Shown piece by piece: positions 23,637 through 32,915 of a stretch of DNA of 64,000 bases. Below the pieces are notes generated by a model, which saw only the letters and a list, made by a program, of their open reading frames with translations, ran no database searches and was not told the origin of the DNA. Position 1 is the first letter of the stretch. Each line of letters opens with the position of its first letter. Location: NCBI RefSeq assembly GCF_902499335.1, contig NZ_CABVQK010000018.1, positions 1 to 64,000 of the forward strand, in the 5' to 3' direction. The translations under genes were made by a program, and so were the position numbers. This DNA comes from Burkholderia lata (lineage in GTDB: Bacteria > Pseudomonadota > Gammaproteobacteria > Burkholderiales > Burkholderiaceae).

Positions 23637-23735
23637 GCTTGGCTTTTCGCGTATTCGCGTAAAAAAGTTGGGCCTTGCGTGCCCGGCATTTTGTAAATCA
23701 GCCCCGACCAATCGCAGTCGGGAATGGAGAAAATG

Positions 23736-24386
23736 ATGAGCCTTGGACTCGTAGGTCGCAAGGTTGGCATGACCCGTATCTTCACGGCGGAAGGGGATTC
23801 GATTCCCGTCACCGTGCTGGACGTGTCGGACAACCGCGTGACGCAGATCAAGACTGTTGAAACCGACGGCTACACGGCCGTGCAGGTTGCATTCGGCTCC
23901 CGTCGTGCCTCGCGCGTGACGAAGCCGCTGGCAGGTCATCTCGCCAAAGCCGGTGTTGAAGCCGGTGAAATCCTCAAGGAATTCCGCATTGACGCGGCCA
24001 AGGCAGCTGAGCTGTCGAATGGCGCCGTGGTCGGTGCTGATCTTTTCGAAGTGGGCCAGAAGGTCGACGTGCAAGGCGTGTCGATCGGTAAGGGCTACGC
24101 CGGTACGATCAAGCGTTACAACTTCTCCTCCGGCCGTGCTACGCACGGTAACTCGCGCTCGCACAACGTGCCGGGCTCGATCGGTATGGCGCAGGATCCG
24201 GGTCGTGTTTTCCCGGGTAAACGCATGACGGGTCACATGGGTGACGTGACGGTGACGGTGCAGAACCTCGAAATCGCTCGTATCGACGCAGAGCGCAAGC
24301 TGCTGCTCGTGAAGGGTGCGATTCCGGGCGCGAAGGGCGGCAAGGTCTTCGTGACGCCGGCCGTCAAGACCAAGGGGGCGAAATAA
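23736..24386 (+). CDS. rplC: 50S ribosomal protein L3
   Basis: Early assembly 50S protein reaching toward the peptidyl transferase centre. 216 residues. ATGs at 23724, 23733 and 23736 are all in frame; 23736 gives the family start MSLGLVGRKVGMTR and sits 6-7 nt after the GGAG. Contains GMAQDPGRVFPGKRM with the glutamine that PrmB methylates in the family. Stop overlaps the rplD start by 1 nt. Confidence 0.96.
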   Translation: MSLGLVGRKVGMTRIFTAEGDSIPVTVLDVSDNRVTQIKTVETDGYTAVQVAFGSRRASRVTKPLAGHLAKAGVEAGEILKEFRIDAAKAAELSNGAVVGADLFEVGQKVDVQGVSIGKGYAGTIKRYNFSSGRATHGNSRSHNVPGSIGMAQDPGRVFPGKRMTGHMGDVTVTVQNLEIARIDAERKLLLVKGAIPGAKGGKVFVTPAVKTKGAK

Positions 24387-25006
24387 TGGAACTCAAGCTC
24401 CTGAACGAAAATGGTCAGGAAGGTGCAGTGGTCAACGCATCGGACGTCGTGTTCGGTCGTGACTACAACGAAGCACTGATCCACCAGGTCGTCGTCGCTT
24501 ACCAGGCGAATGCTCGCCAGGGTAACCGCGCACAGAAGGACCGTGAGCAAGTCAAGCACACGACGAAGAAGCCGTGGCGCCAGAAGGGTACGGGCCGCGC
24601 TCGTGCCGGTATGTCGTCGAGCCCGTTGTGGCGTGGCGGTGGTCGTATCTTCCCGAATTCGCCGGAAGAAAACTTCTCGCACAAGGTCAACAAGAAGATG
24701 CATCGCGCAGGTCTCTGCTCGATCTTCTCGCAGCTGGCCCGTGAAGGCCGTCTGTCGGTCGTCGAGGACATCATCCTCGAAGCGCCGAAGACCAAGCTGC
24801 TGGCCGAAAAATTCAAGACCATGGGTCTCGACTCCGTGCTGATCATTACGGATACGGTCGACGAGAACCTGTACCTGGCTTCGCGCAACCTGCCGCACGT
24901 GGCGATTGTCGAGCCGCGCTACGCTGACCCGCTGTCGCTGATCTACTTCAAGAAAGTGCTGGTCACGAAGGCTGCGGTCGCCCAGATCGAGGAGTTGCTG
25001 TCATGA
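24386..25006 (+). CDS. rplD: 50S ribosomal protein L4
   Basis: 50S protein with an extended loop lining the peptide exit tunnel; in E. coli also the autogenous repressor of the S10 operon. 206 residues; the tunnel loop ([15 protein letters not shown]) is intact. Overlaps rplC by 1 nt and rplW by 4 nt, implying translational coupling. Confidence 0.97.
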
Positions 25007-25317
25007 GCGAGATTCGCAAGAACGATCATCGTTTGATGCAGGTCCTGCTCGCGCCGGTGATCTCGGAAAAGGCGACGCTGGTTGCCGACAAGAACGAGCA
25101 AGTCGTGTTCGAAGTCGCACCGGATGCCACGAAGCAGGAAGTGAAGGCAGCTGTCGAGCTGCTGTTCAAGGTTGAAGTTGATTCCGTCAACGTGCTGGTT
25201 CAGAAGGGCAAGCAAAAGCGCTTTGGCCGTTCGATGGGCCGCCGCAAGGACGTGAAGAAGGCGTACGTTTGCCTGAAGCCCGGCCAGGAAATCAACTTTG
25301 AAGCGGAGGCCAAGTAA
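25003..25317 (+). CDS. rplW: 50S ribosomal protein L23
   Basis: Tunnel-exit protein that docks trigger factor and SRP. 104 residues, normal length; start ATGA overlaps the rplD stop. Confidence 0.97.
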
Positions 25318-25319
25318 TC

Positions 25320-26147
25320 ATGGCAATCGTTAAAGTTAAGCCGACATCGCCGGGTCGCCGCGCGATGGTCAAGGTGGTCAACAAGAACCTGCACCAGGGC
25401 AAGCCGTTCGCGGCACTGCTCGACTCGCAGAGCTCGACCGCCGGCCGTAACAACAACGGTCGTATCACCACGCGTCACAAGGGTGGTGGTCACAAGCAAC
25501 ACTATCGTATCGTCGATTTCCGTCGCACGAAGGATGGCATCCCGGCAAAGGTCGAGCGTCTCGAGTACGACCCGAACCGTAGCGCGAACATCGCGCTGGT
25601 GCTCTACGCAGACGGCGAACGTCGCTACATCATCGCCCCGAAGGGCCTGACGGTCGGCCAACAGCTGATGTCGGGTTCGGAAGCGCCGATCCGTGCAGGC
25701 AACACGCTGCCGATCCGCAACATTCCGGTCGGTACGACGATCCACTGCATCGAGATGCTGCCGGGCAAGGGCGCGCAAATGGCGCGTTCGGCTGGTACGT
25801 CGGCCATGCTGCTCGCACGTGAAGGCGTCTACGCGCAGGTTCGTCTGCGTTCGGGCGAAATCCGCCGCGTGCACATCGAGTGCCGTGCAACGATCGGTGA
25901 AGTCGGCAACGAAGAGCATAGCCTGCGCCAGATCGGCAAGGCTGGCGCGAACCGCTGGCGCGGTATCCGCCCGACGGTGCGTGGCGTTGCGATGAACCCG
26001 GTTGATCACCCGCACGGTGGTGGTGAGGGCAAGACGGCTGCAGGTCGCGATCCGGTTAGCCCGTGGGGTACGCCGGCTAAGGGTTATCGCACCCGTAGCA
26101 ACAAGCGCACGACGACGATGATCGTCCAGCGCCGTCACAAGCGTTAA
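25320..26147 (+). CDS. rplB: 50S ribosomal protein L2
   Basis: Core 50S protein needed for subunit association and the peptidyl transferase centre. 275 residues; the conserved [13 protein letters not shown] block with the functional histidine is present near the C-terminus. Begins 2 nt after rplW. Confidence 0.98.
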
Positions 26148-26157
26148 GGAGTAGGCA

Positions 26158-26433
26158 ATGGCACGTTCTGTTAAAAAAGGTCCGTTCTGCGACGCCCATT
26201 TGCTGAAGAAAGTTGAGGCGGCTGCAGCTTCGCGCGACAAAAAGCCGATCAAGACCTGGTCGCGTCGCTCGACGATTCTGCCGGATTTCATCGGCCTGAC
26301 GATCGCTGTTCACAACGGCCGTCAACACGTTCCGGTGTACATCTCGGAAAACATGGTCGGCCACAAGCTTGGCGAGTTCGCACTGACCCGTACGTTCAAG
26401 GGTCACGCAGCCGACAAGAAGGCCAAGAAATAA
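26158..26433 (+). CDS. rpsS: 30S ribosomal protein S19
   Basis: 30S head protein contacting S13 and the A-site finger. 91 residues, starting [18 protein letters not shown], with [16 protein letters not shown] near the end. AAGGAG ribosome binding site. Confidence 0.97.
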
Positions 26434-26445
26434 GGGGCAATCAAG

Positions 26446-26775
26446 ATGGAAGTGAAAGCAATTCATCGCGGTGCCCGCATCTCGGCGCAGAAAACGCGCC
26501 TTGTGGCTGACCAGATCCGCGGTTTGCCGGTCGACAAGGCGCTGAACGTTCTGACGTTCTCGCCGAAGAAAGCGGCTGGCATCGTGAAGAAGGTTGTGCT
26601 GTCGGCAATCGCGAATGCGGAGCACAACGAAGGCGCCGATATCGACGAGCTCAAGATCAAGAGCATCTACGTCGACAAGGCTGCATCGCTCAAGCGTTTC
26701 ACCGCGCGCGCCAAGGGCCGCGGTAACCGCATCGAGAAGCAATCCTGTCACATCACTGTGACGGTCGGGAATTAA
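26446..26775 (+). CDS. rplV: 50S ribosomal protein L22
   Basis: Tunnel-lining protein with a long beta hairpin. 109 residues; hairpin [19 protein letters not shown] intact, with no sign of macrolide-resistance insertions or deletions. Confidence 0.97.
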
Positions 26776-26786
26776 GGAGCCATACG

Positions 26787-27587
26787 ATGGGACAGAAAAT
26801 TCATCCGACTGGCTTCCGCCTGGCTGTCAGCCGCAATTGGGCTTCGCGTTGGTACGCGAACAACAACAATTTCGCGGCGATGCTGCAGGAAGACATCGGT
26901 GTTCGTGAATACCTGAAGAAGAAGCTGAAGAACGCTTCGGTCGGTCGGGTCGTCATCGAGCGTCCGGCGAAGAACGCGCGCATCACGATTTACAGCTCGC
27001 GTCCGGGTGTGGTCATCGGCAAGAAGGGCGAGGATATCGAGCAGCTGAAGACGGAACTGCAACGCCGCATGGGCGTTCCGGTTCACGTCAACATCGAAGA
27101 AATCCGCAAGCCGGAAACCGATGCTCAGCTGATCGCTGACTCGATCACGCAACAGCTCGAGCGCCGGATCATGTTCCGTCGCGCGATGAAGCGTGCGATG
27201 CAGAACGCGATGCGTCTGGGTGCCCAGGGCATCAAGATCATGAGCGCGGGCCGTCTGAACGGTATCGAAATCGCTCGTACGGAGTGGTATCGCGAAGGTC
27301 GCGTGCCCCTTCACACGCTGCGTGCCGATATCGACTACGCGACCTCGGAAGCGAAGACGACTTACGGGATCATCGGCGTCAAGGTGTGGGTTTACAAGGG
27401 CGATACGCTCGGCCGCAACGACGCACCGGTGGTGGAAGAAGTAGCCGAAGACAAGCGTCCGCGTCGCAATGCGCGTCCGGGCGACCGTCGTCCGCGCCGT
27501 GACGGCGAAGGCGGCGCTCCGGGTGCTCGTCGTGGCGCACCGCGCCGTGGCGCCGGCAAGCCCGAAGACGGCAAGACTGGAGAATAA
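26787..27587 (+). CDS. rpsC: 30S ribosomal protein S3
   Basis: mRNA entry-channel protein with ribosomal helicase activity together with S4 and S5. 266 residues, about 30 longer than E. coli S3: the KH domain (VVIGKKGEDIE, about 71-81) and C-terminal domain are followed by a basic Arg/Pro/Gly-rich tail from about residue 217, typical of Burkholderia. Confidence 0.97.
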   Translation: MGQKIHPTGFRLAVSRNWASRWYANNNNFAAMLQEDIGVREYLKKKLKNASVGRVVIERPAKNARITIYSSRPGVVIGKKGEDIEQLKTELQRRMGVPVHVNIEEIRKPETDAQLIADSITQQLERRIMFRRAMKRAMQNAMRLGAQGIKIMSAGRLNGIEIARTEWYREGRVPLHTLRADIDYATSEAKTTYGIIGVKVWVYKGDTLGRNDAPVVEEVAEDKRPRRNARPGDRRPRRDGEGGAPGARRGAPRRGAGKPEDGKTGE

Positions 27588-27589
27588 CG

Positions 27590-28006
27590 ATGCTGCAACC
27601 GAAACGCAGAAAGTATCGTAAAGAGCAGAAGGGTCGTAACACCGGCAAGGCGACGCGCGGCAACGCAGTGTCGTTCGGTGAATTCGGCCTGAAGGCTATC
27701 GGTCGCGGTCGTTTGACCGCACGCCAGATTGAAGCGGCGCGTCGTGCAATGACGCGTCACATCAAGCGTGGCGGCCGCATCTGGATCCGGATCTTCCCGG
27801 ACAAGCCGATTTCGCAGAAGCCGGCCGAAGTACGTATGGGTAACGGTAAGGGTAACCCGGAGTACTACGTCGCCGAGATTCAGCCGGGCAAGATGCTCTA
27901 TGAAATGGACGGCGTAACCGAAGAACTGGCACGCGAAGCGTTCCGTCTGGCTGCAGCCAAGCTGCCGCTGAAGACGGCGTTCATCGTGCGCCAGCTCGGC
28001 GCCTAA
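27590..28006 (+). CDS. rplP: 50S ribosomal protein L16
   Basis: Late assembly protein positioning A-site tRNA. 138 residues, starting MLQPKRRKYRKEQKGRN; the Arg-rich GGRIWIRIFPDKP block is present. Starts 2 nt after rpsC. Confidence 0.97.
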   Translation: MLQPKRRKYRKEQKGRNTGKATRGNAVSFGEFGLKAIGRGRLTARQIEAARRAMTRHIKRGGRIWIRIFPDKPISQKPAEVRMGNGKGNPEYYVAEIQPGKMLYEMDGVTEELAREAFRLAAAKLPLKTAFIVRQLGA

Positions 28007-28015
28007 GGAGAAAAT

Positions 28016-28210
28016 ATGAAGGCTTCCGAACTTCTCCAGAAAGACCAGGCCGCGCTCAACAAGGAGCTGGCGGACCTGCTGAAGGCGCAATTCGGCCTGC
28101 GCATGCAACTCGCGACCCAGCAGCTCACGAACACGAGCCAGCTGAAGAAGGTTCGTCGCGACATCGCACGTGTGCGGACCGTCATGACTCAGAAGGCGAA
28201 CCAGAAATGA
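28016..28210 (+). CDS. rpmC: 50S ribosomal protein L29
   Basis: Small two-helix protein at the tunnel exit next to L23. 64 residues; AAGGAG ribosome binding site; its last 4 nt overlap the rpsQ start. Confidence 0.96.
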
Positions 28211-28479
28211 ACGATAGCGTGAAAACCTCGCTGAAGCGGACGCTGGTCGGTCGGGTCGTCAGCAACAAGATGGACAAGACCGTCACCGTGCTGATCGAGC
28301 ACCGCGTCAAGCACCCGATCTACGGCAAGTATGTCGTGCGCTCGAAGAAGTACCACGCGCATGATGAAGCGAACACCTACAACGAAGGCGATCTCGTCGA
28401 AATCCAGGAAACTCGTCCTGTTTCGAAGACGAAGGCCTGGACGGTGTCGCGCCTCGTCGAAGCAGCTCGCGTCATCTAA
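28207..28479 (+). CDS. rpsQ: 30S ribosomal protein S17
   Basis: Primary 16S rRNA binder of the 30S body. 90 residues with the OB-fold signature [14 protein letters not shown]. Last gene of the S10 unit here: a 309-nt spacer with a promoter follows. Confidence 0.97.
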
Positions 28480-28545
28480 GCGGGTAGCGCAGTAGGCAGT
28501 AACAGGCACTTCTCCGCGAAGTGCTTGAAATCGCAAAGTATTTGC

Positions 28546-28579
28546 TTGCGTGACCAGGATTATTTGTTATAATCCTGGT
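28546..28579 (+). promoter_or_regulatory. rplN (spc) promoter with embedded inverted repeat
   Basis: TTGCGT (28546-28551), 16-nt spacer, TATAAT (28568-28573). A perfect 11-bp inverted repeat (28553-28563 with 28569-28579, TTGTT loop) starts 1 nt after the -35 and its right arm begins within the -10. Initiation would fall just after the right arm, so only read-through RNA from rpsQ would form the hairpin. No T-run follows. May act as an operator, a read-through terminator, or both. Confidence 0.75.
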
Positions 28580-28788
28580 CTTCCCTCTTTATGGGAGCCC
28601 CGTCGCGGGCGAAGTTGGTGGGGGAAGCGGACTGGCGCCTGCCTGTCCGAAAGATTCACCGAATTGCGATGGCGGGTTTCGTTTGCCGTCGCTGCTGTTC
28701 CAACCCAAGCAGCCGATTGGCTGACGGGACCAAGACTGACCGAATGCATCATGGTGGTGCATCCGGATTAAGTTGGGAAAGACAAACC
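28580..28788 (+). promoter_or_regulatory. rplN 5' leader with hairpin near the start
   Basis: About 200 nt of leader. A 9-bp hairpin with one mismatch (28740-28748 with 28758-28766) lies just before the GGGAAAG ribosome binding site. Open frames continue through the leader in two frames but match nothing I recognise. Confidence 0.45.
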
Positions 28789-29157
28789 ATGATCCAGACC
28801 GAATCTCGGCTCGAAGTAGCCGACAACACGGGTGCACGTGAAGTCCTGTGCATCAAGGTGCTCGGCGGCTCGAAGCGTCGTTATGCCGGCATTGGCGACA
28901 TCATCAAGGTGAGCGTCAAAGAGGCAACGCCGCGCGGGCGCGTGAAGAAAGGCGAAATTTACAACGCCGTGGTGGTCCGCACCGCCAAGGGCGTGCGCCG
29001 TCAAGACGGCTCGCTGATCAAGTTCGACGGCAACGCCGCTGTGCTTTTGAATAACAAGCTCGAGCCGATCGGCACCCGTATTTTCGGGCCGGTGACGCGT
29101 GAGCTGCGTAGCGAACGATTCATGAAGATCGTTTCGCTGGCGCCGGAAGTGCTGTAA
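28789..29157 (+). CDS. rplN: 50S ribosomal protein L14
   Basis: Intersubunit bridge protein and silencing-factor RsfS docking site. 122 residues. The frame is open far upstream, but ATG 28789 gives the family start MIQTESRLEVADNTGAR. First gene of the spc unit. Confidence 0.97.
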   Translation: MIQTESRLEVADNTGAREVLCIKVLGGSKRRYAGIGDIIKVSVKEATPRGRVKKGEIYNAVVVRTAKGVRRQDGSLIKFDGNAAVLLNNKLEPIGTRIFGPVTRELRSERFMKIVSLAPEVL

Positions 29158-29166
29158 GGAGTCGCG

Positions 29167-29475
29167 ATGAACAAGATTCGCAAAGGTGACGAAGTCATCG
29201 TCGTCACTGGCAAGGACAAGGGCAAGCGCGGCGTCGTGCTGGCTGTCGGTGCAGAACATGTGACGGTTGAAGGTGTCAACCTCGTCAAGAAGCATGTGAA
29301 GCCGAACCCGATGAAGGGTACGACGGGCGGCGTGGAAGCGAAGACGATGCCCCTGCATATTTCGAACGTCGCACTGGTCGACGCGAATGGCAAGGCGTCG
29401 CGTGTTGGCATCAAGGTCGAGGAAGGCAAGAAGGTTCGCTTCCTGAAGACGACCGGTGCTGTACTGAGCGCCTGA
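29167..29475 (+). CDS. rplX: 50S ribosomal protein L24
   Basis: 50S assembly initiator near the tunnel exit. 102 residues with the KOW motif (KGDEVIVVTGKDKGKRG) at the N-terminus. GGAG ribosome binding site 10 nt after rplN. Confidence 0.97.
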   Translation: MNKIRKGDEVIVVTGKDKGKRGVVLAVGAEHVTVEGVNLVKKHVKPNPMKGTTGGVEAKTMPLHISNVALVDANGKASRVGIKVEEGKKVRFLKTTGAVLSA

Positions 29476-29491
29476 CGCAGCGGAGTAAAAA

Positions 29492-30031
29492 ATGGCTCGT
29501 TTTCAAGAGTTTTACAAAGAAAAGGTTGTGCCCGGCCTGATCGAGAAGTTCGGTTACAAGTCGGTCATGGAAGTGCCGCGCATCACCAAGATCACGCTGA
29601 ACATGGGTCTTGGCGAAGCGATCGCTGACAAGAAGATCATCGAGAACGCCGTTGGCGACCTCACGAAGATCGCTGGTCAGAAGCCGGTCGTGACGAAGGC
29701 ACGCAAGGCAATCGCAGGCTTCAAGATCCGCCAGGGTTACCCGATCGGCGCGATGGTGACGCTGCGTGGCCAAGCGATGTACGAATTCCTCGACCGTTTC
29801 GTGACGGTTGCGCTGCCCCGCGTGCGTGACTTCCGCGGTGTGTCGGGTCGTGCTTTCGATGGCCGTGGCAACTACAACATCGGTGTGAAAGAGCAGATCA
29901 TTTTCCCCGAAATCGACTACGACAAGATCGACGCACTGCGTGGGCTGAACATCAGCATCACGACGACTGCGAAGACCGACGACGAAGCAAAGGCTCTGCT
30001 CGCCAGCTTCAAGTTCCCGTTCAGAAACTGA
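29492..30031 (+). CDS. rplE: 50S ribosomal protein L5
   Basis: 5S rRNA-binding protein of the central protuberance; contacts P-site tRNA and S13. 179 residues, normal length, with PRITKITLNMGLGEA near the N-terminus. Confidence 0.97.
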   Translation: MARFQEFYKEKVVPGLIEKFGYKSVMEVPRITKITLNMGLGEAIADKKIIENAVGDLTKIAGQKPVVTKARKAIAGFKIRQGYPIGAMVTLRGQAMYEFLDRFVTVALPRVRDFRGVSGRAFDGRGNYNIGVKEQIIFPEIDYDKIDALRGLNISITTTAKTDDEAKALLASFKFPFRN

Positions 30032-30038
30032 GGTTACC

Positions 30039-30344
30039 GTGGCTAAACTGGCACTGATCGAACGTGAAAAGAAGCGCGCCCGCCTGGTCGCGAAGTTCGC
30101 AGCAAAGCGCGATGCGCTGAAGGCGATCGTCGAAGACCAAAGCAAGTCGGAAGAAGAGCGCTACGAAGCACGCCTTGAGCTGCAGCAACTGCCCCGCAAC
30201 GCAAACCCGACCCGCCAGCGTAACCGCTGCGCGATCACGGGCCGTCCGCGTGGCACGTTCCGTAAATTCGGCCTCGCGCGTAACAAGATTCGTGAAATCG
30301 CATTCCGTGGCGAGATTCCTGGCCTGACCAAGGCGAGCTGGTAA
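30039..30344 (+). CDS. rpsN: 30S ribosomal protein S14
   Basis: 30S head protein. 101 residues of the long, zinc-free type (only one cysteine in RNRCAITGRPRG; no CxxC pairs). GTG start 7 nt after rplE, with GAGG in front. Confidence 0.96.
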   Translation: MAKLALIEREKKRARLVAKFAAKRDALKAIVEDQSKSEEERYEARLELQQLPRNANPTRQRNRCAITGRPRGTFRKFGLARNKIREIAFRGEIPGLTKASW

Positions 30345-30358
30345 TAGGAGAAACGTAA

Positions 30359-30754
30359 ATGAGCATGAGTGATCCTATCGCCGATATGCTGACTCGCATC
30401 CGCAACGGGCAGATGGTCGAGAAGGTATCGGTGTCGATGCCCTCGTCGAAAGTCAAGGTTGCAATCGCGCAAGTCCTGAAAGACGAAGGCTATATCGACG
30501 ATTTCGCCGTTAAGGCGGAAGGTGCGAAGTCCGAACTGAATATCGCGCTGAAGTACTACGCTGGCCGTCCGGTCATCGAACGCATCGAACGCGTGTCGAA
30601 GCCTGGCCTGCGCGTGTACCGCGGCCGTAACGACATTCCGCAGGTCATGAATGGCCTCGGTGTGGCAATCGTGTCGACGCCGAAGGGCGTGATGACCGAC
30701 CGCAAGGCGCGCGCTACCGGCGTCGGCGGCGAAGTCATCTGCTACGTCGCTTAA
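30359..30754 (+). CDS. rpsH: 30S ribosomal protein S8
   Basis: Binds the central domain of 16S rRNA; in E. coli also the repressor of the spc operon. 131 residues, with STPKGVMTDRKAR near the C-terminus. AGGAG ribosome binding site. Confidence 0.97.
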   Translation: MSMSDPIADMLTRIRNGQMVEKVSVSMPSSKVKVAIAQVLKDEGYIDDFAVKAEGAKSELNIALKYYAGRPVIERIERVSKPGLRVYRGRNDIPQVMNGLGVAIVSTPKGVMTDRKARATGVGGEVICYVA

Positions 30755-30772
30755 AGCCGAGGAGAGAGAAAC

Positions 30773-31303
30773 ATGTCTCGAGTAGGTAAGAGCCCGATCG
30801 CGCTGCAAGGCGCGGAAGTCAAGCTGGCCGACGGCGCAATCACCGTCAAGGGCCCGCTGGGCACCATCACGCAAGCGATCAATCCGCTCGTGAACGTGGC
30901 GAACAACGACGGCACGCTGAACCTGTCGCCGGTGAACGAAAGCCGCGAAGCAAATGCACTGTCGGGCACGATGCGCGCGATTATCGCGAATGCCGTGCAC
31001 GGCGTGACCAAGGGTTTCGAGCGCAAGCTGACGCTGGTTGGCGTCGGTTATCGTGCGCAAGCGCAAGGCGACAAGCTGAACCTGTCGCTGGGTTTCTCGC
31101 ACCCCGTGGTGCACCAGATGCCGGAAGGCGTCAAGGCAGAAACCCCGACGCAAACCGAAATCGTGATCAAGGGGATCAACAAGCAACAAGTCGGTCAAGT
31201 GGCTGCGGAAGTCCGCGGTTACCGTCCGCCGGAGCCCTACAAGGGCAAGGGCGTGCGCTATTCCGACGAGGTTGTGATCCTCAAAGAAACGAAGAAGAAG
31301 TAA
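30773..31303 (+). CDS. rplF: 50S ribosomal protein L6
   Basis: Stalk-base protein close to the sarcin-ricin loop. 176 residues, two related alpha/beta domains, with the C-terminal signature RPPEPYKGKGVRY. Confidence 0.97.
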   Translation: MSRVGKSPIALQGAEVKLADGAITVKGPLGTITQAINPLVNVANNDGTLNLSPVNESREANALSGTMRAIIANAVHGVTKGFERKLTLVGVGYRAQAQGDKLNLSLGFSHPVVHQMPEGVKAETPTQTEIVIKGINKQQVGQVAAEVRGYRPPEPYKGKGVRYSDEVVILKETKKK

Positions 31304-31315
31304 GGGTGCGCAATC

Positions 31316-31681
31316 ATGGATAAGACTCAATCTCGCCTGCGCCGCGCTCGCCAGACGCGTATCAAGATCGCTGAGCTGCAGGTCGCGCGTCTCGCCGTGC
31401 ATCGCACGAACACGCACATCTACGCTCAAGTGTTCTCGCCCTGCGGCACCAAGGTGCTCGCCAGCGCGTCGACGCTCGAAGCTGAAGTGCGCGCTGAACT
31501 GGCCGACAAGTCGGGCAAGGGCGGCAACGTTAATGCCGCGACGCTGATCGGCAAGCGTATTGCCGAGAAGGCAAAGGCTGCCGGCATCGAATCCGTCGCC
31601 TTCGACCGCTCGGGCTTCCGCTACCACGGCCGCGTCAAGGCGCTGGCTGAGGCAGCTCGCGAAGCTGGGCTCAAGTTCTAA
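31316..31681 (+). CDS. rplR: 50S ribosomal protein L18
   Basis: Binds 5S rRNA with L5 in the central protuberance. 121 residues; Arg-rich N-terminus and the [21 protein letters not shown]-terminal block. Confidence 0.97.
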
Positions 31682-31695
31682 GGAAGGAATTCGTC

Positions 31696-32214
31696 ATGGC
31701 AAAGATGCAAGCGAAAGTTCAGGCTGACGAGCGCGACGACGGCCTTCGTGAAAAGATGATTTCGGTCAATCGCGTGACCAAGGTCGTGAAGGGTGGCCGT
31801 ATTCTCGGCTTCGCCGCACTGACCGTGGTTGGCGACGGTGATGGCCGCATCGGTATGGGCAAGGGCAAGGCGAAGGAAGTGCCGGTCGCTGTCCAGAAGG
31901 CAATGGAACAAGCTCGTCGCAACATGTTCAAGGTGCCGCTCAAGAACGGCACGTTGCAACACGAAGTGCACGGCAAGCATGGCGCATCCGCTGTCCTCCT
32001 CGCTCCGGCGAAGGCAGGTACGGGCGTGATCGCCGGCGGCCCGATGCGCGCAGTGTTCGACGTGATGGGCGTTCAGAACGTCGTGGCAAAGAGCCACGGT
32101 TCGACGAACCCGTACAACCTCGTTCGCGCCACGCTGGACGGTCTGCGCAAGCAGTCCACCCCGGCAGACATCGCGGCGAAGCGCGGCAAGTCCGTCGAAG
32201 AAATTTTGGGCTAA
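31696..32214 (+). CDS. rpsE: 30S ribosomal protein S5
   Basis: Decoding-fidelity protein at the mRNA entry. 172 residues; the N-terminal dsRBD-like domain carries VTKVVKGGR, the spectinomycin-loop region, with no obvious deletion. Confidence 0.97.
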
Positions 32215-32229
32215 GCCCGGGTGGTCACC

Positions 32230-32412
32230 ATGTCTGAAAAAACTGTCAAGGTTCAGCTCGTTAAGAGCCTGATCGGGACCCGCGAATCGCACCGCGCGAC
32301 CGTGCGTGGCCTGGGCCTGCGCCGACTCAACTCGGTCAGCGAGCTTCAGGACACGCCGGCGGTCCGCGGCATGATCAACAAGGTCTCGTACCTCGTTAAG
32401 GTCATCGCGTAA
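32230..32412 (+). CDS. rpmD: 50S ribosomal protein L30
   Basis: Small 50S protein near domain II of 23S rRNA. 60 residues. An in-frame GTG at 32221 would add three residues; ATG 32230 fits the family start [16 protein letters not shown]. The ribosome binding site (GGTGG) is modest, consistent with coupling to rpsE. Confidence 0.95.
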
Positions 32413-32438
32413 GCGGCCCTACGGATCAAGGAGTTGAT

Positions 32439-32873
32439 ATGGAATTGAATAACCTGAAGCCGGCAGCTGGCGCCAAGCACGCCAAGCGTCGCGTCGGCCG
32501 TGGCATCGGTTCGGGCCTCGGCAAGACGGCTGGCCGTGGTCACAAGGGTCAGAAATCGCGTTCGGGCGGCTTCCACAAAGTCGGTTTCGAAGGCGGTCAG
32601 ATGCCGCTGCAACGTCGTCTGCCGAAGCGCGGCTTCACGTCGCTGACGAAGGAATTCGTCGGTGAAGTGCGCCTGAGCGACCTCGAGAAGCTGCCGGTCG
32701 ACGAGATCGATCTGCTCGCACTGAAGCAAGCCGGCCTGGTCGGTGAGCTGACGAAGAGCGCAAAGATCATCGCGACGGGCGAACTGAAGCGCAAGATCGT
32801 CGTGAAGGGTCTCGGTGCCACCAAGGGTGCGCGCGCTGCGATCGAAGCGGCCGGCGGTTCGTTCGCCGAGTGA
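32439..32873 (+). CDS. rplO: 50S ribosomal protein L15
   Basis: Late assembly 50S protein. 144 residues, Gly/Arg-rich N-terminal extension ([21 protein letters not shown]) and a globular C-terminus ending [15 protein letters not shown]. Confidence 0.97.
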
Positions 32874-32915
32874 CACGCGTAGCGCGTCGTCACTTGCATT
32901 CATCGGAGAAGGTAC

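Noticed and set aside
28591..28788. In-frame upstream extension of rplN (66 extra residues)
   Set aside because: L14 is conserved at 122 residues and the ATG at 28789 has its own ribosome binding site; the extension lies in the leader.
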